64,000 nucleotides of DNA, taken from Schumannella sp. 10F1B-5-1 (GTDB lineage Bacteria; Actinomycetota; Actinomycetes; Actinomycetales; Microbacteriaceae). Shown here one piece after another: positions 31,804 to 40,973 of this stretch (its first letter is position 1; each line of letters starts with the position of its first letter). Both the position numbers and the translations under genes were made by a program. The stretch lies in contig NZ_VHQH01000039.1 in the NCBI RefSeq assembly GCF_006517535.1, positions 306,798 to 370,797 on the forward strand, given 5' to 3'. The notes below the pieces were generated by a model. That model was not told the origin of the DNA, did not search any database, and saw only the letters and a program-made list of their open reading frames with translations.

Positions 31804-32999
31804 TTCTTCTTCCCATCGAAGTGCGGGTTCTCCCAGATGACCGAGCCGCCCTGACCGAGGCCGACGCACATCGCGGTCAGGCCGTAGCGCACGTCGGGGC
31901 GCTCGGCGAACTGCGCCGCGAGCTGGATCATGAGGCGCACGCCCGAGGAGGCGAGCGGGTGGCCGATCGCGATCGCGCCGCCCCAGGGGTTGACGCGCGC
32001 ATCCTCGTCGTCGATGCCGAAGTGGTCGAGCAGCGACAGCACCTGCACGCTGAACGCCTCGTTGAGCTCGAACAGGCCGATGTCGTCGATCGTCAGGCCG
32101 GCCTTCTTCAGGGCCTTCTCGGTCGACGGGATCGGTCCGATGCCCATGACCTCGGGGGCGACGCCGGCGAAGGCGAAGCTGACCATGCGCATCTTGCTGC
32201 TCAGGCCGAGCTCCTTCGCGGCGGCCGAGCTGGCGAGCAGCGACACGGTGGCGCCGTCGGTGAGCGGCGAGGAGTTGCCGGCCGTGACGCGCCCGTGCGG
32301 GCGGAACGGCGTCTTGAGGGCGGCGAGGCCCTCCATCGTGGTCTCGGGGCGCATGCCCTCGTCGCGCGTTGCGAGACCCCATCCGCTCTCGCTGCGGATC
32401 GCGACCGGCACCAGATCGGGCTGGATCTTGCCGGCCTCGTAGGCGGCGGCGACCTTCTGCTGGCTGCGCATGCCGTAGCGGTCGGCGCGCTCCTTGGTGA
32501 GGGCGGGGAAGCGGTCGTGCAGGCGCTCGGCCGTGTTGCCCATGTTGAGGGCGTCGGGGCTCACGAGCTTCTCGGCGAGGAAGCGCGGATTCGGGTCGGC
32601 GTCGAAGCCCATCGGGTGCCGGCCCATGTGCTCGACGCCGCCGGCGATGGCGACGTCGTAGGCGCCGAAGGCAATGCCGCCCGCGACGGCGGTGGCGGCG
32701 GTCATGGCGCCGGCGCACATGCGGTCGATCGCGTAGCCGGGCACGCTCAGCGGGAGTCCGGCCAGGATCGCGGCCGTGCGACCGAGCGTGAGGCCCTGGT
32801 CGCCGGTCTGGGTGGTCGCCGCGATCGCGACGTCATCCACCCGGCCCTTCGGCAGCGAGGGGTTGCGCTCGAGCAGACCGATCATCGCCTTCACGATCAG
32901 ATCGTCAGCCCGGGTTCCCCAGTACTGTCCTTTTTCTCCTGCGCGTCCGAACGGGGTGCGAACCCCGTCCACGAACACCACGTCAGATCCTGCGGCCAC
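31800..32999 (-). CDS. fadA: Acetyl-CoA C-acyltransferase (thiolase)
   Basis: Thiolase II family enzyme, 399 residues, cleaving 3-ketoacyl-CoA in the last step of beta-oxidation. The acyl-binding Cys lies in AIDRMCAGAMTAA, the general-base His in GGAIAIGHPLASSG, and the second Cys in TAMCVGLGQGGSVIWE. It forms an operon with the multifunctional FadB-like protein downstream. The 78-base gap to rnd upstream leaves room for a promoter. Confidence 0.94.
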   Translation of the reverse strand: MAAGSDVVFVDGVRTPFGRAGEKGQYWGTRADDLIVKAMIGLLERNPSLPKGRVDDVAIAATTQTGDQGLTLGRTAAILAGLPLSVPGYAIDRMCAGAMTAATAVAGGIAFGAYDVAIAGGVEHMGRHPMGFDADPNPRFLAEKLVSPDALNMGNTAERLHDRFPALTKERADRYGMRSQQKVAAAYEAGKIQPDLVPVAIRSESGWGLATRDEGMRPETTMEGLAALKTPFRPHGRVTAGNSSPLTDGATVSLLASSAAAKELGLSSKMRMVSFAFAGVAPEVMGIGPIPSTEKALKKAGLTIDDIGLFELNEAFSVQVLSLLDHFGIDDEDARVNPWGGAIAIGHPLASSGVRLMIQLAAQFAERPDVRYGLTAMCVGLGQGGSVIWENPHFDGKKK

Positions 33000-33077
33000 A
33001 GTGCCTCTCCTCAGTCGTTCCAGGGACAGCTCAACCCTAGGAACCGAGTCTGAGAGGCCGGAATCCTTTGACGGAGG

Positions 33078-34313
33078 CTACGAAGCGTCGGCGGAGCCGT
33101 CGGCGGCCGACTGTGCGGCCTCCACAAACGCATCGGCGATCACCTGTGCGGTTGCGTCAATCTGCCAGGGCCGCGCACCGAGTTCGGCGAGGGCCGCGCC
33201 GATGCTCTCACGGTCGACCTGTGCCGGGGGAGTCCAGGCGACGCGACGCAGCAGCTCGGGGGTGAGCAGGTTCTCGACGGGGATGCTGACGTGCTCCGAG
33301 ATCGCGGTGATCGCGGCGCGCGCGGTCTTGAGGCGCTTGTCGGCCTCGGGGTCGCGGTCGGACCAGATGCGCGGCGGCGGCGGACCCGCATCGCCGGGCG
33401 CGCGCACGGGCGGCGTCTCCTCGGCGGCGAGACCGGCCTCGATCGCGCCGAACCAGCGGTCGAGCTGGCTGCGACTGGCGCGGCCGACGAACTCCTTCAT
33501 GCCGGCCAGGTCGCGCTTCGTGGGCGGCAGGGCCTTCGCGGCGGCGACGAGCGAGCCGTCGGGCACGAGGCGACCGGGCGCGGTGTCGACCTCCTGGGCG
33601 TAGGCGTCGCGTGCCTCCCAGAGCGCCTTCGCGACCGCGAGCGCACGAGGAGAGCGCACGCCGTGGATGCCGGAGAGCCGCCGCCACGGGTCGACGCGCA
33701 CGGGCGTCTCCTTGGCGAGCGTCGCCTGGAACTCCTGCTCGGCGAACTCCAGCTTGCCGGCCGACTCGAGCAGGTCGTGCACGGCGTCGCGCAGATCGGG
33801 CAGCAGCTCGACGTCGAGCGCCGCGTAGACGAGCCAGCTCTGCGGCAGCGGCCGCGTCGACCAGTCGGCGGCCGAGTGCTCCTTCGCGAGATGGATGCCC
33901 AGCAGCTGCTCCACGACGGTGCCGAGGCCGACCCGGGGGAGCCCGGCGAGCCGGGCGCCGAGCTCGGTGTCGAAGATGCGCGCGGGGTCGAGTCCGACCT
34001 CGCGCAGGCAGGCGAGGTCCTGACTGGCCGCGTGCAGCACCCACTCCTCGTCGGCGATCGCGTCCTGCAGCTCACGGAAGTCGCCGATTGCAGGCGGGTC
34101 GAAGAGGTAGACGCCCGCACCCCGGCGGAACACCTGGATCAGATAGGCGCGCTGCGAGTAGCGGAAGCCGGAGGCGCGCTCGGCGTCGATCGCGATCGGG
34201 CCGGTGCCCGCGGCGATCTCGGCCACCGCGGCGCGGTAGCCCTCGACGGTGTCGATGACGATCAGCGGCACGTGGTCTTCGGGCTTCGTGCCCGGTGCGG
34301 TCGTGTCAGTCAC
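33078..34313 (-). CDS. Ribonuclease D-like 3'-5' exonuclease with HRDC domain
   Basis: DEDD-superfamily exonuclease of 411 residues, probably acting on tRNA or other structured RNA. Exo I shows the acidic pair in IAIDAERASG, Exo II the Asp in AASQDLACLREVG, and Exo III the YAALDVELL block. An HRDC nucleic-acid-binding domain follows in the middle (around GVRSPRALAVAKALWEARD), with a C-terminal extension. The GTG start overlaps the end of the DUF3000 gene by eight bases, as is usual for this conserved pair. Confidence 0.9.
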   Translation of the reverse strand: MTDTTAPGTKPEDHVPLIVIDTVEGYRAAVAEIAAGTGPIAIDAERASGFRYSQRAYLIQVFRRGAGVYLFDPPAIGDFRELQDAIADEEWVLHAASQDLACLREVGLDPARIFDTELGARLAGLPRVGLGTVVEQLLGIHLAKEHSAADWSTRPLPQSWLVYAALDVELLPDLRDAVHDLLESAGKLEFAEQEFQATLAKETPVRVDPWRRLSGIHGVRSPRALAVAKALWEARDAYAQEVDTAPGRLVPDGSLVAAAKALPPTKRDLAGMKEFVGRASRSQLDRWFGAIEAGLAAEETPPVRAPGDAGPPPPRIWSDRDPEADKRLKTARAAITAISEHVSIPVENLLTPELLRRVAWTPPAQVDRESIGAALAELGARPWQIDATAQVIADAFVEAAQSAADGSADAS

Positions 34314-34902
34314 GCGCCGCCCGGGTCGTTCTCAGCATCGTCACACCGTCGAGCGTAGGGGGAAGCCCGGCCAGCATGCACAGCAGCTCGGCCCAGGCCT
34401 CGACGTGACTGCCGATGCGGTCGTCGAGCGGCGACCAGGATGCGCGCAGCTCGAGCTCCGCTCCGTCGCCCTGGTCGGCGAGCTCGCCGTAGCCGGTGGA
34501 GATGTTCTTGGTCGCGGTGCCCGAGGCCGACGCGTAGGCGGCGCCCCGCGCATCCAGGGCGTCGGTGAGCCACGCCCACGCGACGTCGGCGACGAAGGGG
34601 TCGAGCCCGATGTCGGTCTCGAGGGGGGCCTGGGCGTAGCAGATGACGCGGAACGGACCGCCCCAGGCCTCGGGCTCGTCGGGGTCGTGGAGCAGCACGA
34701 AGCGGCCGGTGCCGAGCACCGAGTCGATGCCGTGGCTGGTGGGGCGCACGTCGGCCGCGAGCGCGAATCCGCTCGGCGCGAGGCCCTTCGGCGCGGGGAT
34801 CTCGGTGATCACGACCTCCTCGCGCGGCGCGCCGGCGCGGATCGCGGCCACGGCGGCCTCGAACTCCGCGGAGCTCGCAGACGGCGTCGAGGTGTCGGTC
34901 AC
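34306..34902 (-). CDS. DUF3000 family protein
   Basis: Actinobacterial protein of 198 residues always found upstream of the RNase D-like gene; no function is known. It is cytosolic, without membrane segments or obvious catalytic motifs. The GTG at 34902 has a -10 hexamer six bases upstream, so the two-gene operon is likely leaderless. Confidence 0.87.
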   Translation of the reverse strand: MTDTSTPSASSAEFEAAVAAIRAGAPREEVVITEIPAPKGLAPSGFALAADVRPTSHGIDSVLGTGRFVLLHDPDEPEAWGGPFRVICYAQAPLETDIGLDPFVADVAWAWLTDALDARGAAYASASGTATKNISTGYGELADQGDGAELELRASWSPLDDRIGSHVEAWAELLCMLAGLPPTLDGVTMLRTTRAARD

Positions 34903-34908
34903 CCTTGC

Positions 34909-34914
34909 AGATTA
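34909..34914 (-). promoter_or_regulatory. Leaderless -10 element of the DUF3000-rnd operon
   Basis: TAATCT on the minus strand with GCAAGG between it and the GTG at 34902. Confidence 0.55.
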
Positions 34915-34972
34915 GGGTTCATCCAGCGAGGCGGTGGTATCGGCACGCCGCGCGGGAGTCGTCGGAGGTGGC

Positions 34973-36178
34973 ATGGCATCGGGTCAGCAGCGTCGGGGTT
35001 CGAGCGCTCGGCGCGGTCTCGCGATCGGCGGTGCGGTCGCGATCGGCGTCGTCGCCGGGGCGGCGCTGCTCGGCGCCGGAGTCGCGGGCCTCGGCGCGGT
35101 CGTCGCCCGCACCGTGATCACGCCGCCGAAGAAGCGCCCCGACGACGTGCGCATCCTCGACGTCGACGAGGACGCGGGCGAGATCACGCTGTCGCGCAAC
35201 CACGAGACCGAGGTCGACGGGCGCTACGGGATGTGGTTCGCCGGCGACACCGGCTACGTGCGCCTGGGTGACGTGGTCGCCCTCGACGACGACACCGTGA
35301 CCCGGCGCATCGAGCGCGTCGTGTTCGGCGACCTCGCCTCCGCGTCCGGCGGCCGCTGGAGCGGCTGGTACTACCTGACCCCGCGCGACCTCGGCCACGA
35401 CTACCGCGACGTGAGCATCGACACCGAGCTCGGGGCGGCGCCGGCCTGGCTGATCCCCGCCGAGGGCGACGCCGAGCGCGACGGACGCTGGGCGGTGCTC
35501 GTGCACGGGCGCGCGGTCAAGCGCGCCGAGACCCTGCGCGCGGTCGACACCTTCCACGAGGCCGGCTACACGGTGCTGGCGATCTCGTACCGCAACGACG
35601 GCGACGCGCCCGCGAGCCCCGACGGGCGCTACGCGCTCGGCGACCGCGAGTGGGTCGACGTGGATGCGGCGCTCGGCTACGCGGTGGCGAGCGGCGCCCG
35701 CGACGTGGTGCTGATGGGCTGGTCGATGGGCGGCGCGACCGTGCTGCAGACGATCACCCGCTCGCCCCGCGCCGACGTCGTCCGCGGCGTCGTGCTCGAG
35801 TCGCCGGTCGTCGACTGGACCGACACGATCGACCATCAGGTCGTCACCGTGCGCGGGATGCCCGGGCCGCTCAGCAGGCTGGTGGAGCGCATCCTGGGGG
35901 AGAAGCGGGCGACGCCGCTGACGGGCCTCGAGCGCCCGGTCGACCTGGCGCGGCTGAACTTCGTCGACCGCGCGGGCGAGCTGCACCTGCCGATGCTCGT
36001 GCTGCACAGCGACGACGACCAGTTCGTGCCGTCGCGCGCCTCGCGCGCGCTGGCCGTGGCCCGGCCCGACATCGTGCGCTACGAGCCCTTCGACACGGCC
36101 CAGCACACGCGGCTGTGGAACTACGCGCCCGTGCGCTGGACGACGGCGCTGCGGGAGTTCCTCAGCTCGCTCGCGTGA
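34973..36178 (+). CDS. Membrane-anchored alpha/beta hydrolase
   Basis: Serine hydrolase of 401 residues with one N-terminal membrane segment (about residues 16-45) followed by a linker and the hydrolase domain. The nucleophile is Ser in GWSMGGATVL. A possible acid lies in LHSDDDQFV and the His in AQHTRLWNYAP. The substrate is unknown; the fold resembles BAAT/YfhR-type dipeptidyl or acyl hydrolases. GGAGG precedes the ATG at 34973. Its 3' end overlaps the convergent RibD-like gene by 17 bases. Confidence 0.82.
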   Translation: MASGQQRRGSSARRGLAIGGAVAIGVVAGAALLGAGVAGLGAVVARTVITPPKKRPDDVRILDVDEDAGEITLSRNHETEVDGRYGMWFAGDTGYVRLGDVVALDDDTVTRRIERVVFGDLASASGGRWSGWYYLTPRDLGHDYRDVSIDTELGAAPAWLIPAEGDAERDGRWAVLVHGRAVKRAETLRAVDTFHEAGYTVLAISYRNDGDAPASPDGRYALGDREWVDVDAALGYAVASGARDVVLMGWSMGGATVLQTITRSPRADVVRGVVLESPVVDWTDTIDHQVVTVRGMPGPLSRLVERILGEKRATPLTGLERPVDLARLNFVDRAGELHLPMLVLHSDDDQFVPSRASRALAVARPDIVRYEPFDTAQHTRLWNYAPVRWTTALREFLSSLA

Positions 36179-36923
36179 GCCAGCGCGCGTAGAGCCCGCC
36201 GGCCTCGTCGACCAGCAGCCCGCCGAGCAGCAGCTCCTGGGCGGCGGCGCGCTCCGCGCCGAACACCGAGAGCCCGGTGGCGGCGATGCGCGGGCTCGTG
36301 CTGAGGCAGATCTCGTCGACCTGCCCGGTCGCGAGCACCTGCCCGGCCAGCGCGGGGCCGCCCTCGCAGACGATCGAGCGAGCGCCGTGCGCGCGCAGCG
36401 TCGCGAGCAGGTCGGCGGCGGACGGTCGACCGTCGTCGCCCGGCTCGACCGCCAGGAACTCGACCTCGGCCGCGGTCATGGTCGCGCGGGCGCGCTCCTC
36501 GACCGACGCGGGCCCGAGTACGAGCACCGAGGTGCGCGCGTCGCGGTCGGAGCCGACGGCGCCGCCGCCGTTGCCGTCGGCGCGGGGCGGATGCGCGCCC
36601 CCGAGCTCGCCCGTCGTCGTCGCGACCGCGAGGTGCGCGCGGCGGGGGAGCAGGTAGCCCTCGGCCCGCAGCGTCTGCGCGCCGATCAGCACAACATCCG
36701 CCTGCGAGCGGATGACCCCGAGGATGCGCCGATCGGCCGGGTTGCTCAGCGTGTCGGAGGTGCCGTCGGCGCCGGTCGCCGAGCCGTCGACGCTCGCGAT
36801 GAGGTTGAGGCGCAGCCAGTCCTGCCGCGGCGGCGCGTAGAGCCCGGCGATGCGCTCCCGCGCATCCGGGGCGTCGTGCGCGAAGCCGTCGCCGACGGCC
36901 GGATGCACCGGGCGCAGGATCAC
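36162..36923 (-). CDS. Pyrimidine reductase family protein (RibD C-terminal/DHFR fold)
   Basis: NADPH-dependent reductase fold of 253 residues related to the C-terminal domain of RibD. It has the N-terminal NLIASVDGSATGADG, a DVVLIGAQTLRAEGY block, and CEGGPALAGQVLA, all typical of this family. A role in riboflavin synthesis is not supported by context, since no rib genes are near; it may reduce another heterocycle. The GTG start overlaps the sufE stop (GTGA), coupling it to the sulfur genes upstream. Confidence 0.82.
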   Translation of the reverse strand: MILRPVHPAVGDGFAHDAPDARERIAGLYAPPRQDWLRLNLIASVDGSATGADGTSDTLSNPADRRILGVIRSQADVVLIGAQTLRAEGYLLPRRAHLAVATTTGELGGAHPPRADGNGGGAVGSDRDARTSVLVLGPASVEERARATMTAAEVEFLAVEPGDDGRPSAADLLATLRAHGARSIVCEGGPALAGQVLATGQVDEICLSTSPRIAATGLSVFGAERAAAQELLLGGLLVDEAGGLYARWLTRAS

Positions 36924-37369
36924 GAGGCGAGCGCCTGCCGCACCTGGCGCTTGGCGCGCCCCAGCATGCCGACCATGCCGCGCAGCCGCAGCGGGCTCAC
37001 CGCATCCGTCAGGCCCAGCTCGAAGGGGAAGTCGTCGGGGATCGCGAGCATCACGTCGACCTCGAGGCCGTCGAGTCCCTGCGCCAGGATCGACGCGAAG
37101 CCGCGGGTCGTCGGCGCCTGCTCCGGGGCGGTCGCGTGCAGGTGCACGCGACCCTCGGCATCCACCTCGGTGAAGATGAAGACCGGCGACTGGCACTCCT
37201 CGACCCGCTCGAGCAGGTCGGGGTGGTCGGCGTAGCGCTGCGGCAGCGCCGGCAGCTCGCGCGAGAACTCGAGCAGCAGCTGCAGCCGCTCGGGCTGCGT
37301 GATCGCCAGGAAGTCCTCGCGGATCTCAGCGAGAACCGGGGGCAGGTCGGGAAGCTCGGGTGCGCTCAT
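36920..37369 (-). CDS. SufE family protein
   Basis: Sulfur acceptor protein of 149 residues. SufE normally takes persulfide sulfur from a cysteine desulfurase for iron-sulfur assembly. Cys59 in VEECQSPVFIF is the sulfur-carrying residue. Here its partner gene is the thiosulfate sulfurtransferase immediately upstream (12-base gap), so sulfur may come from a rhodanese instead; that is inference. Length and fold are normal. Confidence 0.88.
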   Translation of the reverse strand: MSAPELPDLPPVLAEIREDFLAITQPERLQLLLEFSRELPALPQRYADHPDLLERVEECQSPVFIFTEVDAEGRVHLHATAPEQAPTTRGFASILAQGLDGLEVDVMLAIPDDFPFELGLTDAVSPLRLRGMVGMLGRAKRQVRQALAS

Positions 37370-37381
37370 CGAGCGCCGACT

Positions 37382-38287
37382 CTAGCCGACGAGCGCGGGC
37401 ACGGCCCCGGGCTCGGCGCCGCGCACGATCGGCACGCGCACGAGGCTGCCCCACTCGGTCCACGAGCCGTCGTAGTTGCGCACGCCCTCGAAGCCGAGCA
37501 GGTGCGTCAGCACGAACCACGTGTGGCTCGACCGCTCGCCGATGCGGCAGTAGGCGATCACGTCGTCGCCGCTCTGCAGTCCGGCGCCGTCACGGTAGAT
37601 CGCCTCGAGCTCGGCGAGCGGCTTGAACGTGCCGTCCTCGGCGACCGCCTTGCCCCAGGGCACGTTCTGCGCGCTCGGGATGTGGCCGGCACGCAGGGCG
37701 CCCTCCTCGGGGTAGGCGGGGGCGGTGGTGCGCTCGCCCGAGAACTCCTCCGGCGAGCGCACGTCGATCAGCGGGTTGCCGAGGTGGGCGAGCACGTCGT
37801 CGCGGAAGGCGCGCACGGTGCTGTCGTCGCGCTCGACCACGGGATAGTCGGTCGCGGTCGGCGTCGCCGGGTCGGTCGTGTACTCGCGGCCCTCGGCTTC
37901 CCACTTGGCGCGTCCGCCGTCGAGCAGGCGCACGTCCTCGTGGCCGAAGAGGGTGAACACCCACAGGGCGTAGGCGGCCCACCAGTTGTTCTTGTCGCCG
38001 TAGATCACGACCGTGTCGTCGCGCGAGATGCCCTTGGCGCCGAGCAGCTTCGCGAAGCCGGCGCCGTCGACGTAGTCGCGGGTCACCGGGTCGTTGAGCT
38101 CGGTGTGCCAGTCGACCTTCACGGCGCCGGGGATGTGGCCGGTCTCGTAGAGCAGCACGTCCTCATCCGACTCGACGACGACGAGCCCCGGCTCGCCGAG
38201 GTGGGCGGCCAGCCAGTCGGTGCCGACGAGGCGCTCGGGATGCGCGTAGCCGGCGAATGCGGGGGAGTCGTCGTGGGCGACGGACAT
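37382..38287 (-). CDS. Thiosulfate/3-mercaptopyruvate sulfurtransferase
   Basis: Two-domain rhodanese of 301 residues. The inactive N-terminal domain covers roughly residues 15-135. The C-terminal domain holds the sulfur-carrying Cys247 in [13 protein letters not shown], whose CRxGERSS loop favours thiosulfate-type enzymes of the CysA2 group. GAGGAGG precedes the ATG at 38287. It heads the sulfurtransferase-sufE-reductase operon, divergent from zapE. Confidence 0.92.
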   Translation of the reverse strand: MSVAHDDSPAFAGYAHPERLVGTDWLAAHLGEPGLVVVESDEDVLLYETGHIPGAVKVDWHTELNDPVTRDYVDGAGFAKLLGAKGISRDDTVVIYGDKNNWWAAYALWVFTLFGHEDVRLLDGGRAKWEAEGREYTTDPATPTATDYPVVERDDSTVRAFRDDVLAHLGNPLIDVRSPEEFSGERTTAPAYPEEGALRAGHIPSAQNVPWGKAVAEDGTFKPLAELEAIYRDGAGLQSGDDVIAYCRIGERSSHTWFVLTHLLGFEGVRNYDGSWTEWGSLVRVPIVRGAEPGAVPALVG

Positions 38288-38312
38288 GGCGGGGCCTCCT
38301 CGGCGTGGTTCT

Positions 38313-38336
38313 CGGGCCCTGGGTAGACTCGGGCCC
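38313..38336. promoter_or_regulatory. Direct repeats around a -10-like hexamer between the sulfurtransferase and zapE
   Basis: CGGGCCC occurs at 38313-38319 and again at 38330-38336, flanking TAGACT (38324-38329) in the 144-base divergent region. It looks like an operator over a promoter, but no regulator is known. Confidence 0.35.
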
Positions 38337-38431
38337 GTTCTCGAATCTAGCCAGGCGACTGGCGGCCCGCTGGAGTGCCGTAAGGATTCGCAATCTCGTC
38401 GCCCCGCGGGCGTCCGATCCGAGGTGCCCCT

Positions 38432-39451
38432 GTGAGCGTCGACACGTCCTTCCCGTCACTGCGCGACCGCAGCCCGGAGATGAGCGGGGCCGAGATCGCC
38501 CAGTCGCTCGTGCCGCCCCGGCAGTTCGACGGCGCGACGCTCGACAGCTACCGCCCCGACGCCGACTACCCCTCGCAGTCCGAGGCCGTGGAGCGCGTGC
38601 GCGCTTTCGTCGACGGCTGGGGCAGCCGCCCGGGCAAGCTGTTCTCCCGGCGCCGCCGCGGAGCCGAGACCCGCCCCGGCATCTACCTCGACGGCGGCTT
38701 CGGCGTCGGCAAGACGCACCTGCTGGCGGCGCTGTGGTCGCTGGCCCCAGGCCGCAAGTACTTCGGCACCTTCATCGAGTACACGGCGCTCGTGGGCGCG
38801 CTCGGCTACCAGAAGACGATCACGACCCTCAGCGGCGCGAGCCTGATCGCGATCGACGAGTTCGAGCTCGACGACCCGGGCGACACGATGATGATGAGCC
38901 GCCTGCTGGGTGAGCTCGCCGCGAGCGGCACCCGCATCGCCGCGACCTCGAACACCCCGCCGAACGCGCTCGGCGAGGGTCGCTTCGCCGCCGCCGACTT
39001 CCTGCGCGAGATCAGCGCCCTGGCCGACCGCTTCGAGATCGTGCGCATCGACGGCCTCGACTACCGCCGCCGCGAGGTCGAGGGCAGCGCCGTCGCGCTC
39101 GACGACGCGGGCGTGGATGCGGCCCTCCATGCCGTCGAGGGCGAGGTCACCTCCGACGGCTTCGACGAGCTGCTGCACCACCTGGCCGCGATCCACCCCT
39201 CGCGCTACGTGAAGATGGTCGACGGCCTGCGCGGCATCGGCATCCGGGGCGTGCGCACCCTGACCGACCAGTCGGATGCGCTGCGCTTCGTCGCCTTCGT
39301 CGACCGCCTCTACGACGCGCAGGTGCGCATCTTCTCCACCGGCGTGCCGCTCGATCAGGTGTTCGGCGACGACATGCTCAGCGGCGGGTACCGCAAGAAG
39401 TACCTGCGCGCGATCTCGCGCCTCGTGGCCCTGACGTCGGGTCGCGACTAG
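38432..39451 (+). CDS. zapE: Cell division protein ZapE (AFG1-like ATPase)
   Basis: AAA-type ATPase of 339 residues; E. coli ZapE modulates FtsZ bundles, and AFG1 homologues act in protein quality control. Walker A is GGFGVGKTH (88-96), Walker [12 protein letters not shown], and a sensor-like ATSNTPP follows. The actinobacterial role is inferred. It starts with GTG. Its TAG stop overlaps the TAG stop of the convergent M56 gene within a CTAG. Confidence 0.88.
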   Translation: MSVDTSFPSLRDRSPEMSGAEIAQSLVPPRQFDGATLDSYRPDADYPSQSEAVERVRAFVDGWGSRPGKLFSRRRRGAETRPGIYLDGGFGVGKTHLLAALWSLAPGRKYFGTFIEYTALVGALGYQKTITTLSGASLIAIDEFELDDPGDTMMMSRLLGELAASGTRIAATSNTPPNALGEGRFAAADFLREISALADRFEIVRIDGLDYRRREVEGSAVALDDAGVDAALHAVEGEVTSDGFDELLHHLAAIHPSRYVKMVDGLRGIGIRGVRTLTDQSDALRFVAFVDRLYDAQVRIFSTGVPLDQVFGDDMLSGGYRKKYLRAISRLVALTSGRD

Positions 39452-40377
39452 AGGTCGAGCAGCGCCGGCACGAGCAGCAGCACGGTCGGCACCACGACGA
39501 GCGCGGCCGCGACGACGCCGATCAGGATGCGCGGCGCGAGCGGCAGCGGAGCGAGGCCGACCCGACGCACCCGGTCGAGGATCGCCGAGCGGTCCGCATC
39601 CCGGGTCTCCATGGGGCCGGTCGTGTCGTGTCCGCCGACGAGCGCGATCGCCCGGGCGAGCGGCTCGGCGCCGACGGCCGCGCGTGCCGTGTCGTCGGCG
39701 AGGTACTCGACGAGCGTGGCGACGCTGCTGCGGGCGCGGGATGCGATCGGGAACCACGGCAGCGAGAGCCGCCAGGCGCGGAACGCGGTCGTCATCCACG
39801 CATGACGCTGCGCCAGGTGGGCGCGCTCGTGCGCGACCACCGCGCGCAGCTCCTCATCGCCGAGCAGCTCGAGCAGCCCCTGCGACAGCACGGTCATCGG
39901 CAGCGCGCCGACGCCCGGCAGGCAGTAGGCCAGGGGAGCGGGATCGTCGAGCAGGCGGGTTCCGGGCCGCTCCGGATCGGGGGCGCTCAGCAGCGCGACC
40001 AGGTCACGGTGCCGCCGACGCTCACGCGTGCTCACGACGACCGTGACTGCGAGGTTGAGCACGAGGTGGGCGACCAGCAGCGCGGCGGCGCCGACCGCGA
40101 GCGTGGGCCAGACATCGGCCGTGGGCACGGTCTGCTCGGTCGACACGACCTCGAGAAAGCGCGCCGCGGCGTGGATGAGGTCGTCGCCGAAGGGCGCGAG
40201 GCCGAAGGTCGCGAGCGAGCCCACCATCGACAGCCCGCCCGAGAGCGCGATCGCCTGCCAGAGCAGCAGCGCCGTGGCGGGCGCGCGACGGGGCCACTCC
40301 GCGCGCGCGAGCACGATCGGCACGGGCACGGCGAGCAGCACCGCGAGCGCGGCGAGCAGGGCCGAGGCCAGCAGCAC
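39448..40377 (-). CDS. M56 family membrane metallopeptidase (BlaR1/MecR1-like)
   Basis: Membrane protein of 309 residues with several hydrophobic segments and the zinc motif HERAH in VVAHERAHLAQRH. It lacks the extracellular penicillin-binding domain of true BlaR1, so the sensed signal is unknown. It follows the BlaI-type repressor gene by eight bases. Such pairs are thought to work by cleavage of the repressor. The start is taken as GTG at 40377. Confidence 0.87.
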   Translation of the reverse strand: MLLASALLAALAVLLAVPVPIVLARAEWPRRAPATALLLWQAIALSGGLSMVGSLATFGLAPFGDDLIHAAARFLEVVSTEQTVPTADVWPTLAVGAAALLVAHLVLNLAVTVVVSTRERRRHRDLVALLSAPDPERPGTRLLDDPAPLAYCLPGVGALPMTVLSQGLLELLGDEELRAVVAHERAHLAQRHAWMTTAFRAWRLSLPWFPIASRARSSVATLVEYLADDTARAAVGAEPLARAIALVGGHDTTGPMETRDADRSAILDRVRRVGLAPLPLAPRILIGVVAAALVVVPTVLLLVPALLDL

Positions 40378-40385
40378 GGGCGGGG

Positions 40386-40760
40386 TCAGCTCGCGTCGCG
40401 CACGCGGCCCAGCAGCAGCTCGCGCAGGGCGTCGGCCTCGGCGGGGCTGACCTGGCCGACGAAGCGCTCGAGCACGGCGACCCGGTCGTCGGCGCCGTCG
40501 AGCACGTCGCGCATGAGCTCGGCCGCGTGGTCGGCGCGCGAGGCGACGGCCGTGTAGCGGTGCGGGCGGGTGCTGCGCTCGCGCGTGACGAAACCCTTCT
40601 TCTCGAGGCGCGACAGCACGGTCAGCACGGTCGTGGGGGCGAGGCGCTTGCCGCCCGGGTCGGCCGGAAGCAGGTCGACCAGGTCGTAGGCGGTGAGGCC
40701 GGTGGGCGTGCTCCAGAGCTGGTCCATGACCGAGCGCTCGAGCTCTCCGAGTGCCGCCAT
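40386..40760 (-). CDS. BlaI/MecI/CopY family transcriptional repressor
   Basis: Winged-helix repressor of 124 residues, beginning MAALGELERSVMDQLW and containing the recognition stretch TTVLTVLSRLEKKGFVTRE. GGAGG lies nine bases upstream of the ATG. Two palindromes of the BlaI form, TTCTAC...GTAGAA, are in the divergent region to cydA, so it probably represses itself and the cyd operon. The in-frame extension upstream of 40760 is non-coding in character. Confidence 0.93.
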   Translation of the reverse strand: MAALGELERSVMDQLWSTPTGLTAYDLVDLLPADPGGKRLAPTTVLTVLSRLEKKGFVTRERSTRPHRYTAVASRADHAAELMRDVLDGADDRVAVLERFVGQVSPAEADALRELLLGRVRDAS

Positions 40761-40869
40761 CGTGTCGTGCCTCCATCGTGCGAGGCGCGCGCGATCGGAG
40801 CCTCGAAAGGGGTTGGCGCCGCTCGGGCAGCGGGCCGCTGTGGAGACCAGGATAACCGCATCCGTGCAG

Positions 40870-40890
40870 ATTTCTACGCCGAGTAGAAAT
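40870..40890. promoter_or_regulatory. BlaI-type operator 1
   Basis: ATTTCTAC and GTAGAAAT form 8-bp arms around a five-base centre (GCCGA). It covers the likely -35 region of the cydA promoter. Confidence 0.75.
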
Positions 40891-40907
40891 TCTGGCGCGC
40901 GCAGTCC

Positions 40908-40913
40908 TACACT
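40908..40913 (+). promoter_or_regulatory. -10 element of the cydA promoter
   Basis: TACACT lies between the two BlaI-type operators; the start site would be near 40920, directly before operator 2. Confidence 0.5.
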
Positions 40914-40927
40914 GACCGCGTCACCAC

Positions 40928-40944
40928 TTCTACGACTCGTAGAA
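40928..40944. promoter_or_regulatory. BlaI-type operator 2
   Basis: TTCTACGACTCGTAGAA is a perfect palindrome with 8-bp arms and a single central base, 30 bases before cydA. Confidence 0.75.
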
Positions 40945-40973
40945 AAACACCTCGAGACCGGGATGGACCGCGC

